Origin: Thalassia testudinum | Taxonomy: Eukaryota; Streptophyta; Magnoliopsida; Alismatales; Hydrocharitaceae | Assembly: GCA_037157565.1 (NCBI GenBank) | Contig: JAZHRO010000019.1 | Coordinates: forward strand, 21,577,001-21,641,000 | Direction: 5' to 3' | Length of the DNA stretch: 64,000 bases | Shown: piece by piece, positions 1 through 10,254 of the stretch | How the letters are laid out: each line of letters opens with the position of its first letter | Position numbering within the stretch: the first letter of the stretch is position 1 | Translations under genes and position numbers: made by a program | Notes under the pieces: generated by a model | Database searches by the model: none | The model's input: only the letters and a program-made list of their open reading frames with translations | What the model was told of the DNA's origin: nothing

Positions 1-549
1 AAACCAATGGGTGAAAAGGAATGACTTGTAAAATAAAATAATTTGAAAAGATAAGTTTACCTGTTAGCTTTTACTTCTTTAGTTAGTTTGGTTACCATTC
101 TACTCTGCGTTCGCTGACTCCGTTTTACTCGTAACCCTTTATAGGTCCAGGAGTTGAGCAGCCCGAGTCACCAGCTGCAAGGGTGCTGGGCCCAGTCGAG
201 CCCAGCAGTAGTTTCCTATTTTTGTTGTACTCTCTATTCTACTAGTGAGTTTTAGACTGTTGTTTCCGTTTCTATTTCTGTACTTTGTTCAACTTTACTG
301 CTGTGGTGGTGATATGTACTGTTAGCAGCTTTTACTTCCTTTACTGCTTGTACTCTTTTACTATTAGTTACTTTGCATAGTGAATGTGGTTTACTTTCCT
401 GCTTTTCGATTATTTCTTGTTGGATGACTGGGTCTTGGGATCAGTCGAGTCGAGCTGGTCTCGGGTCCTGTAGGGATTCGGAAATCGGGTCATAACACAC
501 AAGCTTTGCATTTTCCTCAACCTCTTGAGGACTAATCCGGATCGTGACA
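1..549 (+). mobile_element. H2: right end of a long LTR (same family as H)
   Basis: Positions 80-490 match 56150-56575 at the right end of element H. The shared landmarks, in order, are a splice-acceptor-like pyrimidine tract followed by AGG and GTTGAGCAG, a GGGCC-AGT-AGAGCCCAG block, a GTACT-rich tract, the GGGTCTTGGGATCAGTCGAG block, and GGATTCG followed by GGGTC or GAGTC. The copy ends with ATCGTGACA at 541-549, like the GGCGTGACA end of H. The rest lies left of the window. It appears to be inserted into the 3' noncoding part of Ath1. The likely duplicated target is AGTAC (550-554), but the partner copy cannot be seen. Strand follows H and is tentative. Confidence 0.6.
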
Positions 550-1204
550 AGTACGTGAGCATTTAAATCCAATGAGATCCAAGAGGCCTAAGGTTGGTAT
601 TTGCCACTAATCCCTTAAGTTTTAGCCTTCCAGGTCTTAATTCATCATTCGATCCAACCTAGAAGATAGGTAAGTTTCACATTACTTTGAAGGGACTTAA
701 TTTCTTTCTTTATCTTTTTGCTCCTTTCTTCAATTTTTCTTCCCTCATTTTCTCATAAAATGGCTCTCCTTTTTCCACAATCCTCTCTTTTTTTTTATAA
801 TAATTCTTTTTTATGAAACCCTTTTTGTGAATTGATTCTTATGGCATTTTACACTTTAATACCCCCCCATGCCTACGTTTTTCAATGTCCTCATTGTAAA
901 ATAGGTGGGTTCGAGTTCAGCTTAGATCGTATATTAGAATAAGTTCAAAGGGTGGGTGGATGGGCTGGGATGATTGTTGAGGATGTTTCAAGCTCTGGTA
1001 CGAGTATGAGAGGTGGAGTCGGTTGTTCTAATGGATGAACCCTAAAGTGCAATATAACTTTAACAAAGAGATGTGTCGAAAGGGTTGCCTCCCGATAAGC
1101 GCCGAGTTTAACTCCATCAGCCGGGTGCAATAAGCTCAGGGGGAATGGAGATTAAAAGATACCTCAGCCAAGTTCGTATCAGTAAGTTCAATGAACGACT
1201 TAAG
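550..1204 (-). other. Ath1 3' noncoding region with conserved 3' landmarks
   Basis: This stretch follows integrase. On the minus strand it holds a GGGAGGCAACCC box (1085-1096), a hairpin sequence CAATG-AGGA-CATTG (883-896) and a polypurine-like tract GGCATGGGGGGG (862-873). The same landmarks recur in element B. In B and D a further 1.2-1.5 kb separates this box from the real polypurine tract and LTR, so 550-853 is probably internal noncoding sequence and not the 3' LTR. A minus-strand reading at 1130-945 resembles the post-integrase reading frame but has no recognisable domain. Confidence 0.6.
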
Positions 1205-1448
1205 TCATTGGCCATTCATGATGAAAGGCTCAGAATTAAGGCTGGGTTGACTGATTTTGACGGCTCCATTTCCAAAGATTTTTCTTACCAAGAAAGGTCT
1301 AATCCACTTAGATTTGAGTTTTCCTGGGAAGAGTTTGAATTTGGCATCAAAGAGTAAGACTTTCTGATTAGGGTTGAAAGATTTTCGTACAATGTGCTTG
1401 TCATGGAAGTCCTTGACCTGCCTTTGTATGTGAGTTCTCATACGCGTC
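1205..1448 (-). pseudogene. Ath1 integrase C-terminal fragment
   Basis: The minus-strand reading has the KDFHDKHI block followed by a FxPxQKVLLFxxxFKLFPGKLKSKW motif, which is the C-terminal region of Athila-type integrases where the protein ends in a basic nucleic-acid-binding domain. It is the continuation of the integrase fragment at 4234-5315. Solo LTR S (1449-4228) separates the two halves and the duplicated target GCGTC stands at both junctions (1444-1448 and 4229-4233). The family motif NDAYENS is read across the junction in a different frame from KDFHDKH, so there is also a small frameshift just inside this fragment. Confidence 0.85.
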
Positions 1449-2385
1449 TGATGAGAGCCTCATCATGAGCCATAACTAGCTCATTTTGACCCAATAAAGA
1501 AGATAAAAGCTCCTACATAACCTAGAAGAAGGCCTAAATGAAGGAATAAGTACTCTGAGAAGAAAACATGAAATAAAGGTTAAAACTATAATTTTACCAT
1601 TGCAGTACATAAACGGGATTTCTCAGAGGCAAAACATAGGTCAAAATGTCTAAATAAGATAAAAAGTGGGTTGAGTCAATAAGAAATGGGTTCATGTGCA
1701 ATCTAGGAATTAAATGACATTTGGTAACCCTAAAACAGATCCGCTTAAATTAACAAGGTTCCGGTCAGGATAAAAATCAAGTAAACTCTCTAAAAATCCT
1801 TGAAAAATATCCTCTAGGGTTTAAAACATTCAATTTGGCTTTTAGAACCCAGTTTGACCTAGATTAGGGTCCTAGTTCATCAATTAACCTAATTTGGATT
1901 TTTACGCAAAATATTCAGTCAAACGTAGTAAAACCTAAAATCCAACTTCACCATTGGATTCCTTAGGTCCAAATGAGGTTTTTACCAAAATTTGGACCTA
2001 AGGGGAGGTCATCTTGACCTACTTTGTAATTTAGTACACCCAAATCACATTTTGGTCCCTATCTTTTGAAAATCATCGCAAAGAGCCCCCTAACTTCCTC
2101 TCCACCTTTGCAATCAGGTCCTTCCACCATTATTGGGGCAGAATCCTTCTCCGGCGAGGATTAGAGAGGTAATACTCTCTGATTCCTCAGAGATCCCCTC
2201 CTAGAAATGGAAGGGAGATTCTTTGAGGAATTCCCTTCCATCTAAGGCCAATCACGATCTCTGGTGTGAACCCAATCTCTCGTGCGAACGCACGAGGGAT
2301 TTGGGTATCCACCCACTTTCCTTCTCCGGCGAGCCGTCGGAGACAAAGGTGTGCCCTCCACGCTCTGAGCATACGGCCCAGCACC

Positions 2386-2393
2386 TATAAAAG
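2386..2393 (+). promoter_or_regulatory. TATA box of solo LTR S
   Basis: TATAAAAG sits in an otherwise GC-rich context, about 940 bp from the LTR start. That spacing fits the U3/R boundary of a long Ty3/gypsy LTR. No transcript evidence is available. Confidence 0.55.
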
Positions 2394-3271
2394 AACCCCC
2401 AAACCCGGCCGCTTATTTTCAGCTTGACTTGGCCGGACTTCCACCTCAAATTCTTCTCTTTCTTCTCCGGCCAAGGGTCTAGCGAACTCCGGCGAGCCCC
2501 CCTCCCCTCCCTCTTCGCTCTTCCACAAAACCAGTGGCAGAGTCATCTTCCTGATTCTCCTCCACGTCGCGCAATACCCGCGCACGCCGCCTCAGCCCCG
2601 TCGTCGCCGCCGTCTTCCTCCACTGGGCAGCTTCTTCTCTGGCGATAGCAGGTACAGCTGTCTGCCTCTCCGTCCCCCTTCGTCCCTATAGTTAGGTTTA
2701 AACTATTCTCCTCTATCCCCTCTTTCATTCCCCCCACCTTATTTCATCAATCAACCCTCGACCGTCGCTGACCACCGCCATCTTCCTCGCCTCCAACCAA
2801 CCTCTGGCGAGTCGCCCCCATCATTCCACCCCTCCACACGCCTCCCCAACCGTCTCATAAGCTCTGCCTCACCACAAGGAACACTCTCCGCCCATCCACC
2901 ATCCCTCTACGCCTCCACCACAGCCCCCCGAACACCCCCACACTTTCGATCACAGGACGACCCAGGCACGCACGCCTAGGCCATCCCATGACCTGCTTCA
3001 CCGTGCACGACCTTCGCCGTGCCACGGCGAAGGTCCCCAGCTGGTCTGATTAAGCCGAGAGGCTTGTTTTGTGTTTGACATTATTTCAGCCCCTTCCGCC
3101 ATTGACGGTTGAAGCAGCTTCGGAGCAGCTCCAGGCTTCAGGACCTCCAGCCTTCAGGTGTAGCGGACTCGGGCGAGCAGTGCGAGGACATCTGGTCAGC
3201 AAGGAACGCAGCGAAGCCCGCAGCCTTGGCAATTGAAGAAGGTCTTTTGCTGGTGCGTGTGAGAGCAAGGC

Positions 3272-3323
3272 GGGACTAATAGTCCCACATAGTGAAGTTA
3301 CAAGCGGCTGAAGAGGTATAAAG
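3272..3323 (+). promoter_or_regulatory. GTCCCACAT promoter-like module with TATAAAG in S
   Basis: An inverted repeat GGGACTA-A-TAGTCCC (3272-3286) runs into CCCACATAGTGAAGT and is followed about 20 bp later by TATAAAG (3317-3323). The TAGTCCCACAT-GTGAAGT string recurs in sense orientation in the Ath1 LTR (minus strand, 13823-13801). The arrangement suggests a second transcription start inside the LTR. This is inference from sequence only. Confidence 0.4.
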
Positions 3324-3599
3324 TGATTTTGTGTTATTAGCTCTTCGCCTCCAAATGCACAGAGGTGAGGTCCCTCACCCAACGCACGCTCGCCTCGTCC
3401 GTGGCTTCATCTCACGGATCTGGCGGGCTCCGACCCGACCCTATCTGAGCACACCTCGCGCATCACCCACATGCCGGTGTGCTTGGTCTCGGGTGCGAAA
3501 TCCGACCCGATTACCTACAGCTCTGGGAGAGCGTCCTTTGGGTGAATTGCAGAGAGAGAGAGACGTGCGGGTAGGGGGAAAAGGGTAGGTTTTGCTCTT

Positions 3600-3960
3600 T
3601 GTGCAGGCAGGCCAGGCATTGAAGAGAAGAAACTTAGCCAAAGAAGCAAAGGCAGAGAAGAAGCCTTCGCAGAAGAGAGAAGACAAGGAAGAAGGAGAGA
3701 CTGCTGAGAAGAAGAAGACAGAAGAGAAAAGAAGCAAAGGCAGGAAGAAGAGAGATTGCAGAGAAGAGAAGAAAGAAGAGAGGCCAAGACAGAAACCAAA
3801 GAAGAAGACCAAGGAAGAAGAAGCCTTCGCAGCGAGAGAAGAGAAAGAAGAAGAAAGACCAAGACAGAAGGAAGATAGAAGAGAAAGAAGCAAAGTGAAG
3901 ATTGCAGAAGAAAGAAAGCAAGATCAGAAGAAGAAGAATCTTCAAAGAAGGGAAACTTTT
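3600..3960 (+). repeat. Purine-rich GAAGAA-type low-complexity tract in S
   Basis: The plus strand is almost only A and G, in degenerate GAAGAA/AAGGAAGAAG units. It yields a long Lys/Glu-rich reading frame on one strand and Leu/Ser/Phe-rich frames on the other. None shows a domain, and the region lies in the transcribed part of a solo LTR, so I treat it as low-complexity DNA and not a gene. Confidence 0.75.
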
Positions 3961-3965
3961 AAGAC

Positions 3966-3985
3966 GTCTGATCTTATGATCAGAC
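3966..3985 (+). repeat. Perfect hairpin in S (8-bp stem, TTAT loop)
   Basis: GTCTGATC, TTAT, GATCAGAC form an uninterrupted 8-bp stem. It overlaps an AGACGTCT motif of the kind clustered in F and H. It lies immediately downstream of the purine-rich tract. Confidence 0.6.
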
Positions 3986-4233
3986 GCCCAATTTTACTCT
4001 TTTGTCATAATTACTTTTTAACCGCATACATTCATATTTGAGTTCAAGTTTTGAGTAAATTAGAGTGCTCAATTACATTTGAGATTAGTAGTAAATTCCG
4101 ATTGCTCCCTGTGTTCGACCTCGGATACTCTGGTTTTCGAGTAATAAAAATTCTTTATTTGTTTTGAACACTTTTTAGGCTATACTACAACGTGACATTC
4201 TTTAAACCCGATCAAGAGAGTTTGAACAGCGTC

Positions 4234-5315
4234 ATTGCGTAGCTCTTCGATCTCGCTCAATTGTAACCAGTGGTGTATTCTAGCCTTCATTAGATCCAGA
4301 TTGCCCTTCCGTATTGCCCAATAGGCCTTATGCTCCATCTCTATGGGAAGATGACATGCCTTTCGGTACACTAATCTGATGGGAGACATGCCTAATTGGG
4401 TCTTGTAGGAGGTCCTATAGGCCCACAAAGCTTCCAGAAGGCGAGTAGACTAGTCCTTCCTATCAGGCCGAACAATGACCTGAAGGATCTTTTTGATCTC
4501 TTGGTTCGACAGTTCTGATAGTCCATTAGTCTGGGGGTACGGTAAGGAGTCGAGATACGATGCGATACCCCATACTTTTTCATCAGGGACTAGAAGTGCA
4601 CATTGTTGAAATGAGACCTGCCATCACTGACGATGGCCTTAGGAACCCCAAATCTGGTAAAGATGTTCTCCTGGATAAGTTGGAGGACAACTTTATGATC
4701 ACTAGTTCTTGTGGGGATAGCTTCGATCCATTTGGAGACATAATCAACTACGAGTAGAATGTATTCGAAGCCATTGGATCCGAGAAAGGGTCCCATGAAA
4801 TTGATTCCCCATATGTCAAAGATTTCGCACACAATTATCGGGTTCAAGGGCATCATATCCCGCAGGCCCATGTTGCCGAGGGTCTGACAATGAGAGCATG
4901 CCCTACAATACATTTGTGCATCTTTGAACAACGTGGGCCAGAAGAACCCACATTGGAGAATTTTTGCTGCGGTTTTACACTCAGAGAAATGGCCACCGTA
5001 GGCCTGGTCATGATAGAATGAGATCACATCATTGACCTCGTTGTCAGGAATGCATCTTCGGATCACCTGATCATTGCTAATGTGGAAGAGATACGGTTTC
5101 TCCCAAATATAGTACTTGGCCTTGGAAATTAGCTTGTCCCTCCTGGAAGTCGCCCAATCTGGCGGGACTTTCCCCGTAACCAAGTAGTTTACAATATCAG
5201 TAAACCATGGGAGATCATGAATGACTAGTAGGTGCTCGTCCGGAAAATGTTTGGTGATCGGACCAGACAGGTTGATGACTGAAGAAGGGAGGCAGGACAA
5301 ATGGTCAGCTACCAT
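4234..5315 (-). pseudogene. Ath1 integrase (HHCC and catalytic core), 5' part
   Basis: On the minus strand the order is the RNase H/integrase linker (VADHLSCLP), a zinc-binding region (HDQAYGGHFS..., CRACSHCQ) and the catalytic core. The first catalytic Asp of the family motif (WGIDFMGPF) reads Asn here (WGINFMGPF). The second Asp is present in VSDGRSHF. The third acidic residue lies in NGLSELSNQEIK, reached only through a frameshift near 4540. The block WAYRTSYKTQLGMSP follows at about 4428-4385. The gene then breaks at 4229-4233 where solo LTR S inserted; its tail is at 1205-1448. It would integrate element cDNA, but this copy cannot encode an active enzyme. Confidence 0.9.
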
Positions 5316-7096
5316 ATTCTATTTTCCGGCCTTGTTGCGAATCTCGAGATCAAATTCTTGCAACAACAAGATCCAACGGATTAGTTGTGGTTTCGCGTCC
5401 TTCTTAGTAAGTGCCTCACAGCGGTGTGATCCAAGTAAATGACGACATGGGAACCCAGAAGATAAAATCTGAATTTCTCCATGCCAAATACTACAGCTAG
5501 CAGCTCTTTCTCAGTAACTGTATAGTTACACTGAGCCTCGTCCAATGTCTTGCTGGCGTAGTAGATGACCACAGGCTTCCCGTCGACTTTCTACCCAAGC
5601 ACCGCACCCACTGCGTAGTCTGACGCATCACACATGATCTCAAAGGGTAGAGACCAGTCAGGGGATTGTGGGATTGGTGCTTGAGTAACCTGATCTTGTA
5701 GGCTCTCAAATGCATGAGTGAACTCATTGGTGATCTCGAAAGGGACATCCTTTAAGAGAAGATTAGTCAAGGGACGCACGATTTTTGAGAAATCAGGAAT
5801 GAAATGGCGGTAAAAATAGACATGCCCTTGAAAAGAATGGATGTCCTTAACCGAGCTAGGCATGGGTAGCTTGGAAATCAAATTAACCTTATCTCAATCA
5901 ACCTGAATGTCTTTTCAGAGATGAGGTGACCCAAGACAATTCCCTCAGGTACCATGAAGTGGCTCTTTTCCCAGAAAAGAACCAGATTCATGTTGATACA
6001 ACGCCTGAGAATTTGGGCCGAGTGTAGGAGGCAATCATCAAAAGATTCCCCAAATATCGAGAAGTCGTCCATGAAGACTTCAAGGTATTCACCTACCATA
6101 TCTTAGAATATGGCAAGCATGCACCGCTAGAAGGTAGTGGGTGTGTTGCAGAGACCGAAAGGCAACCTACGGAACACGTATGTCCCATAAGGGCATGTGA
6201 AGGTGGTCTTCTCTTAGTCTCAGGATGGATTGCTACCTGGTTGTAACTGGAGTACCCATCCAAGAAGCAGAAGAATCGATTTCCCACTAGTTTCTCGAGT
6301 ATCTGATCAATGAACGGTAGTGGGAAATGATCCTTCTTTGTGGAGGCATTTGGTCTTCGATAATCAATATGGATTCTCCACGAGTTAGCTATACAGGTCA
6401 GTATAGTCTCTCCGATTTCAGTCGTAATGACGGTGAGTCCTACCTTTTTGGGCATAACCTGGATTGGACTCACCTAACGACTATCGGAGATTCGGTAGAT
6501 GATACCTGCATCTAACCACTTGATGATCTCCTTTTTCACAACCTCTTGCAGATTAGGATTCAGGCATTTCTGCATTTCATGGGATGGGCATGAGCCCTCT
6601 TCGGTGTAGATGTGATGCGTGCAATAAGAGGGGCTAATGCCAGTCAGGTCATCAAGAGTCCACCCAATGGCTCTCCAATGCTGCTGGAGAATAGAAATCA
6701 GATGTGTCTCCTGATCAGAGGTGAGATGGGAATTGATAATCACAGGAAAGGTCTAATCGGAACCCAAGAAGACATATTTCAAATGATCAGGAAGAGGCTT
6801 CAATTTCATAATAGGATTATCAGTAGCAACAGGTGGTTCAAGGTGAGGTTCAGGAGCAATGATAGGAGCTGATGGTATCTCTAGGGCTATTACAGGCTCC
6901 TCTAAGTGTGGGTTTTGATCCTTTTGTCGTTGATCATCAGAGATAAGCAGGTTTTCCTTGACACATGGGTCATCAACCATGGACTTGATGTCGCAAACTT
7001 GCTCGATAACTGATTGCATAGCAAAAATACACCAACAATTGTGCCGTCTTGTGCTATTTCCTAGCATTACCTGTGCATATTAGGTATCCATAGTCG
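5316..7096 (-). pseudogene. Ath1 reverse transcriptase and RNase H
   Basis: The minus strand reads an N-terminal linker, then the palm/finger motifs RIHIDYRRPNAST and FFCFLDGYSSYNQV (about 6400-6240), the catalytic box FMDDFSIFG (about 6078), LGHLISE, the connection motif, and an RNase H start SLPFEIMCDASDYAVGAVLG (about 5650), followed by [25 protein letters not shown]. These are typical Athila-lineage sequences. Several frameshifts split the frame, for example between the fingers at about 6473 and the region below 6240, and around 5590. The Asp-Asp pair of the polymerase box is intact. The upstream junction with protease is interrupted by LTR T. The enzyme normally copies element RNA to cDNA in virus-like particles. 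Confidence 0.9.
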
Positions 7097-7671
7097 CATT
7101 TGTGAAAATACATGCATGCATGCATTTAATTGAGAGGGGAGGAGAGTGAAATAAATGGCCTTGAAATTTACATTTTCTTCAAGTGCTGCTTCGCAAAATT
7201 TCCATCTTTATTTTTTATTTCTATTTGACTTTGAATTTCCTCCGCGGCTGAACCTTCCTCACGCCATTCTCTGCAGCATGCTTGCCCTGCATAGCCACTC
7301 CTTGCACAGCCATGCACGGCCATGCATAGCCATGCACAGCCAGGGCATGGCTGTGCTTGCTTTCTTCATCTTTAAAAAGGGCACGGCTTTCTTCTTTGAA
7401 GCCGAGCCTGGTCCAACACTAAAAACACCACAGCAGCTTCTTCTCCAGGCCGTCTCCTCCCCTCTCCCCTCCATACGCAGCCCCTCCTCCTTCTGAGGAG
7501 CCACTCTGCGGGCAGGAGCCGCTCACAGTGGTGCACAACCACCACTGTGAGTCCCACCACCGCCCAGCTCATCAAAGAGCCGGTGGGCGTGGTGGTTCTT
7601 TCTCTGTTTCATCATTTAGCCATTTACACCATTGCCACAGGAGCTTCAAGCTTTGAAGCTCAAGCTCTGCA

Positions 7672-8280
7672 GCAGCAGCAGCAGCGCAGGCCACCGCGCA
7701 CCCGCACGTAGGCCACCGCGCTCTCCTGCAGGCCGCCCTCGCCCCTCTCCGTACGCCCTGTTGCGAAGTGCCACCCGCAAGCCAGCAGTCGGCGCAGCGT
7801 CTTCAGCGCGTGCACCAGCCGCTCCACACCAACCGCACTCACGGAACCGAGCGCAGGCGGTCGCGCGAAGCCGAGCTGCACTGTAGCCACTGTTCATGCT
7901 AGTAAGCGGAACACTGTGGCTATAGTGCGGTGACCGGTAAGTTTCTTACTTATCCGGTCACCCGGTGCCCCGTTACCTGCCCCTGCTCGTCCACGCACGC
8001 CCGCGCTCGCGTCTCTCCCCGCAGCCGCTCCAGTGCTTGCGCCCTCGTTTACCAACGCCCGCACCCGCCCGTGTCTTCACCTGCTTCAGCGCAGAGCACC
8101 TTCACCCGCACCCGCCTCTCCACGCAGCGCTGTGTGTTGTGGTTCTCTCCCCCACGCCCACTCCCTCCTGCATGTGCGCACGTCTTCGCGTGCCTACGCG
8201 CCTGCGCGTGCGCGTGGCAACAGACGTCGGCCACTGGACCCGGACGACTTAACTCTCCCAGCCTTCTTCACAGCAGGCGC
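7672..8280 (+). other. GC-rich transcribed part of LTR T, no gene
   Basis: This stretch contains a CAG run (7674-7690) and Arg/Pro/Ala/Cys-rich readings in several frames on both strands. No frame has a domain or stands out over its shadows. The same kind of GC-rich block follows the TATA region in LTRs S, B and H. I read it as the leader portion of the LTR and not as protein-coding. Confidence 0.6.
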
Positions 8281-8382
8281 TCTCTCTCTCTCTCTCTCGC
8301 TCTCTCTCACTCCCTCAACAGACACATACACACACACACACTCTCGTACACACACACTCTCACTTATACACTACTATATACT

Positions 8383-8420
<38 letters not shown>

Positions 8421-8805
8421 CATATATCTATACATATATCAGTACTTATATAACTTAGTATTAGTATACATACATACATATATATATATCTATGTACTTA
8501 TATATATATATACATATATTTATATATATATATATATACATACATATTATACATAGATACTTATACTAATATATATATACATATACACATATATATAGCT
8601 ATATACATATATTACTATATATATATATACACATATATACATCTATATAAATACATATACATATATTTACATATCTATATAAATATACATATATATATAT
8701 ATACACATACATATATAACTACATATACATAATTATAACCATATCTATATATATACATCTAGATATATATTTACATATATACATACATATATATATATTT
8801 TCATA
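8281..8805. repeat. CT, CA and TA microsatellite block in LTR T
   Basis: A CT run (8279-8310) passes into CA-rich repeats (8325-8365) and then about 420 bp of imperfect TA/CATA repeats (8375-8800). A shorter TA run lies at 9012-9046. Open frames here encode only Tyr/Ile/Thr/His repeats and are not genes. Confidence 0.9.
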
Positions 8806-9436
8806 TCACCTACCATACGTTGTATCGCGGGAATATCTGCACCAGTTGTTGATATTCCCTGATACATGCATATAGAAAGCGTTTTCGCACACATCTTCCA
8901 CCAATCCACCTTACACTCCACGTGGTACTTCGTCTTGTTGGTTGCGTCTTCCTAGATGACGACCGACTCGACACCGTGCTACAGCCATCTCCACCTCCAC
9001 CCCCACCCCTTTATACATATATAATATATACATATATATATACTATATTCACTTTATCTCTATTTCTCTTTCCTACCGGTAAAAAGATAAAAAAAATATA
9101 CAAAAGCGAAAAGATAATCCTTGACTTGCAGGTACTCAGTCTTGCGAATAGCAAGACCAGTTTTGGAACCCTAATTTGGTTCAAAGCCAAGAACTTGATT
9201 TTGAGGATGTACATCAAGGACAAAAATTATCAGAAAAAAATCTTAAATAGAAAAGCACCAAAAACATAATAAACGAACGGAAGAGATTCGTTGTAGGAAA
9301 GGCATAGAAACTTCTTCTAATCCCACTTCCCTGAGTTCGACCTTGGGCCTAAAAGTGACCAAGATAAAATCAAGTAGGCCAGGTTAAAAATTTTGTAAAG
9401 AGATGGTTAGGTTCGATTTAGGTTAACCACTATACA

Positions 9437-10254
9437 CATTTCAACGATAAAATCACCGTATTAACACAATCTATCCAGGCCCGACCATACCTCTTTTCAA
9501 TAACCCCACAATTAATTCCTCCTTGGGCCTTAAAGATATCGATCTTTAGTGTCCTACTCCTAAATTTTAACTCAATTCGGCCTTCGTCACAATTGATGTT
9601 GGCCCTAGCTGTGGCTAGAAAAGGTCTCCCCAAAATGATCAGTTTGTTCTTCAAGTTCTCAGGAGCATCCATGTCTAAAACTATGAAGTCTACGGGAAAG
9701 TAAGAATCACATACCTTAACTATGACGTCCTTGAGAACTACTTTAGGTGACTTAATAGATCGATCAGCCAATTGTAATGTCACTTCTGTCGGTTTAAGCT
9801 CAGATTCTTCAAGGTGGTCAAGTAGGGATGTAGGTATTAGGTTTATGGAGGCTCTTAGATCCAATAATGCATGGTCAAATTGAATATCACCGATTGTACA
9901 AGAGATCAGAGGAGTACCGGGATCTTTTGCCTTAGGCGGGAGTTTACTCAAAATGACGGAGCTGGCTTGCTCCGACAATATGATTGGGCTCTCGCCTTTG
10001 GTTTGTGGCTTACGCTTTGGTGTACATACATCTTTTAGGAATCTTGCGTAAGCTGGTACGTGGTGAATTGCATCCATCAACGGGATGTTTATTTGGACCT
10101 TCTCAAAGAGCTTGACCAGGTCTTCCTCGAGAGCCACGGGTTTAGGTTTCTTCTTTCCCTTGGTCAAGGCCTCAGGAAATGGAACCTCTGCAGGTTCCAC
10201 TAGAATTGGTCCATGTTCTTGATTTGGGGTAGGAGTATCCTGAATGACCAACAT
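9437..10254 (-). pseudogene. Ath1 gag C-terminus and aspartic protease
   Basis: The minus strand opens at 10254 with a basic Lys/Pro-rich linker, then the Athila pre-protease motif IPLMDAIHHVPAYARFLKD. The protease follows: ISCTIGDIQFDHALLDLRASINLIP is the active-site region, where the usual D-L-G-A-S reads D-L-R-A-S, so Gly is replaced by Arg. Next come QLADRSIKSPKVVLKDVIVKV, FPVDFIVLDMD and the ILGRPFLATARANI flap/C-terminal motif. The frame is open for about 270 codons and is cut at 9437-9441 by LTR T. The protein would cleave the element polyprotein. The altered active-site residue argues against function. Confidence 0.9.

Larger units (their letters stand above)
1449..4228 (+). mobile_element. 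S: solo LTR, 2780 bp, inserted in Ath1 integrase
   Basis: The segment starts TGATGAG and ends TTTGAACA, giving canonical TG...CA ends. GCGTC is duplicated directly on both sides. A TATAAAAG box at 2386-2393 and a second TATAAAG at 3317-3323 are on the plus strand. About 125 bp before the right end stands the CTCCCTGTGTTCGACC block that recurs near the 3' end of several LTRs here. These features set the orientation. No polypurine tract, primer site or second LTR is present, so it is a solo LTR left by LTR-LTR recombination. A GC-rich transcribed part (2400-3600) and a purine-rich part (3600-3960) follow the first TATA box. Confidence 0.85.
7101..9436 (+). mobile_element. T: LTR (probably solo), about 2.34 kb, between Ath1 protease and RT
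   Basis: Ath1 protease stops at about 9440 and its reverse transcriptase resumes at about 7096, with non-homologous DNA between. On the plus strand the insert ends in CCACTATACA (9427-9436), about 125 bp after a CCTGAGTTCGACC block that marks LTR ends elsewhere in the window. CATTT follows at 9437-9441, and CATTT also stands at 7097-7101, immediately at the left end, with one base of ambiguity (start 7101 or 7103). A TTTAAAAAGG box at about 7370 may be the TATA element. No polypurine tract or primer site is seen, so a solo LTR is the simplest reading. The left boundary is less certain than for S, A, B or H. Confidence 0.65.

Noticed and set aside
839..875. Polypurine tract at 862-873 as the start of the Ath1 3' LTR (LTR edge at 853)
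   Set aside because: 549-853 does not match the 5' LTR side, and in B and D a similar tract after the hairpin box is internal, more than 1 kb before the true LTR.
3592..4041. Lys/Glu-rich 149-codon frame in S resembling a nuclear coiled-coil protein
   Set aside because: Pure purine-tract translation inside a solo LTR; no domain and no splice context.
7930..8556. 208-codon open frame across LTR T
   Set aside because: Half is microsatellite-encoded Tyr/Ile/Thr/His repeats and the rest is GC-rich LTR leader with competing frames.
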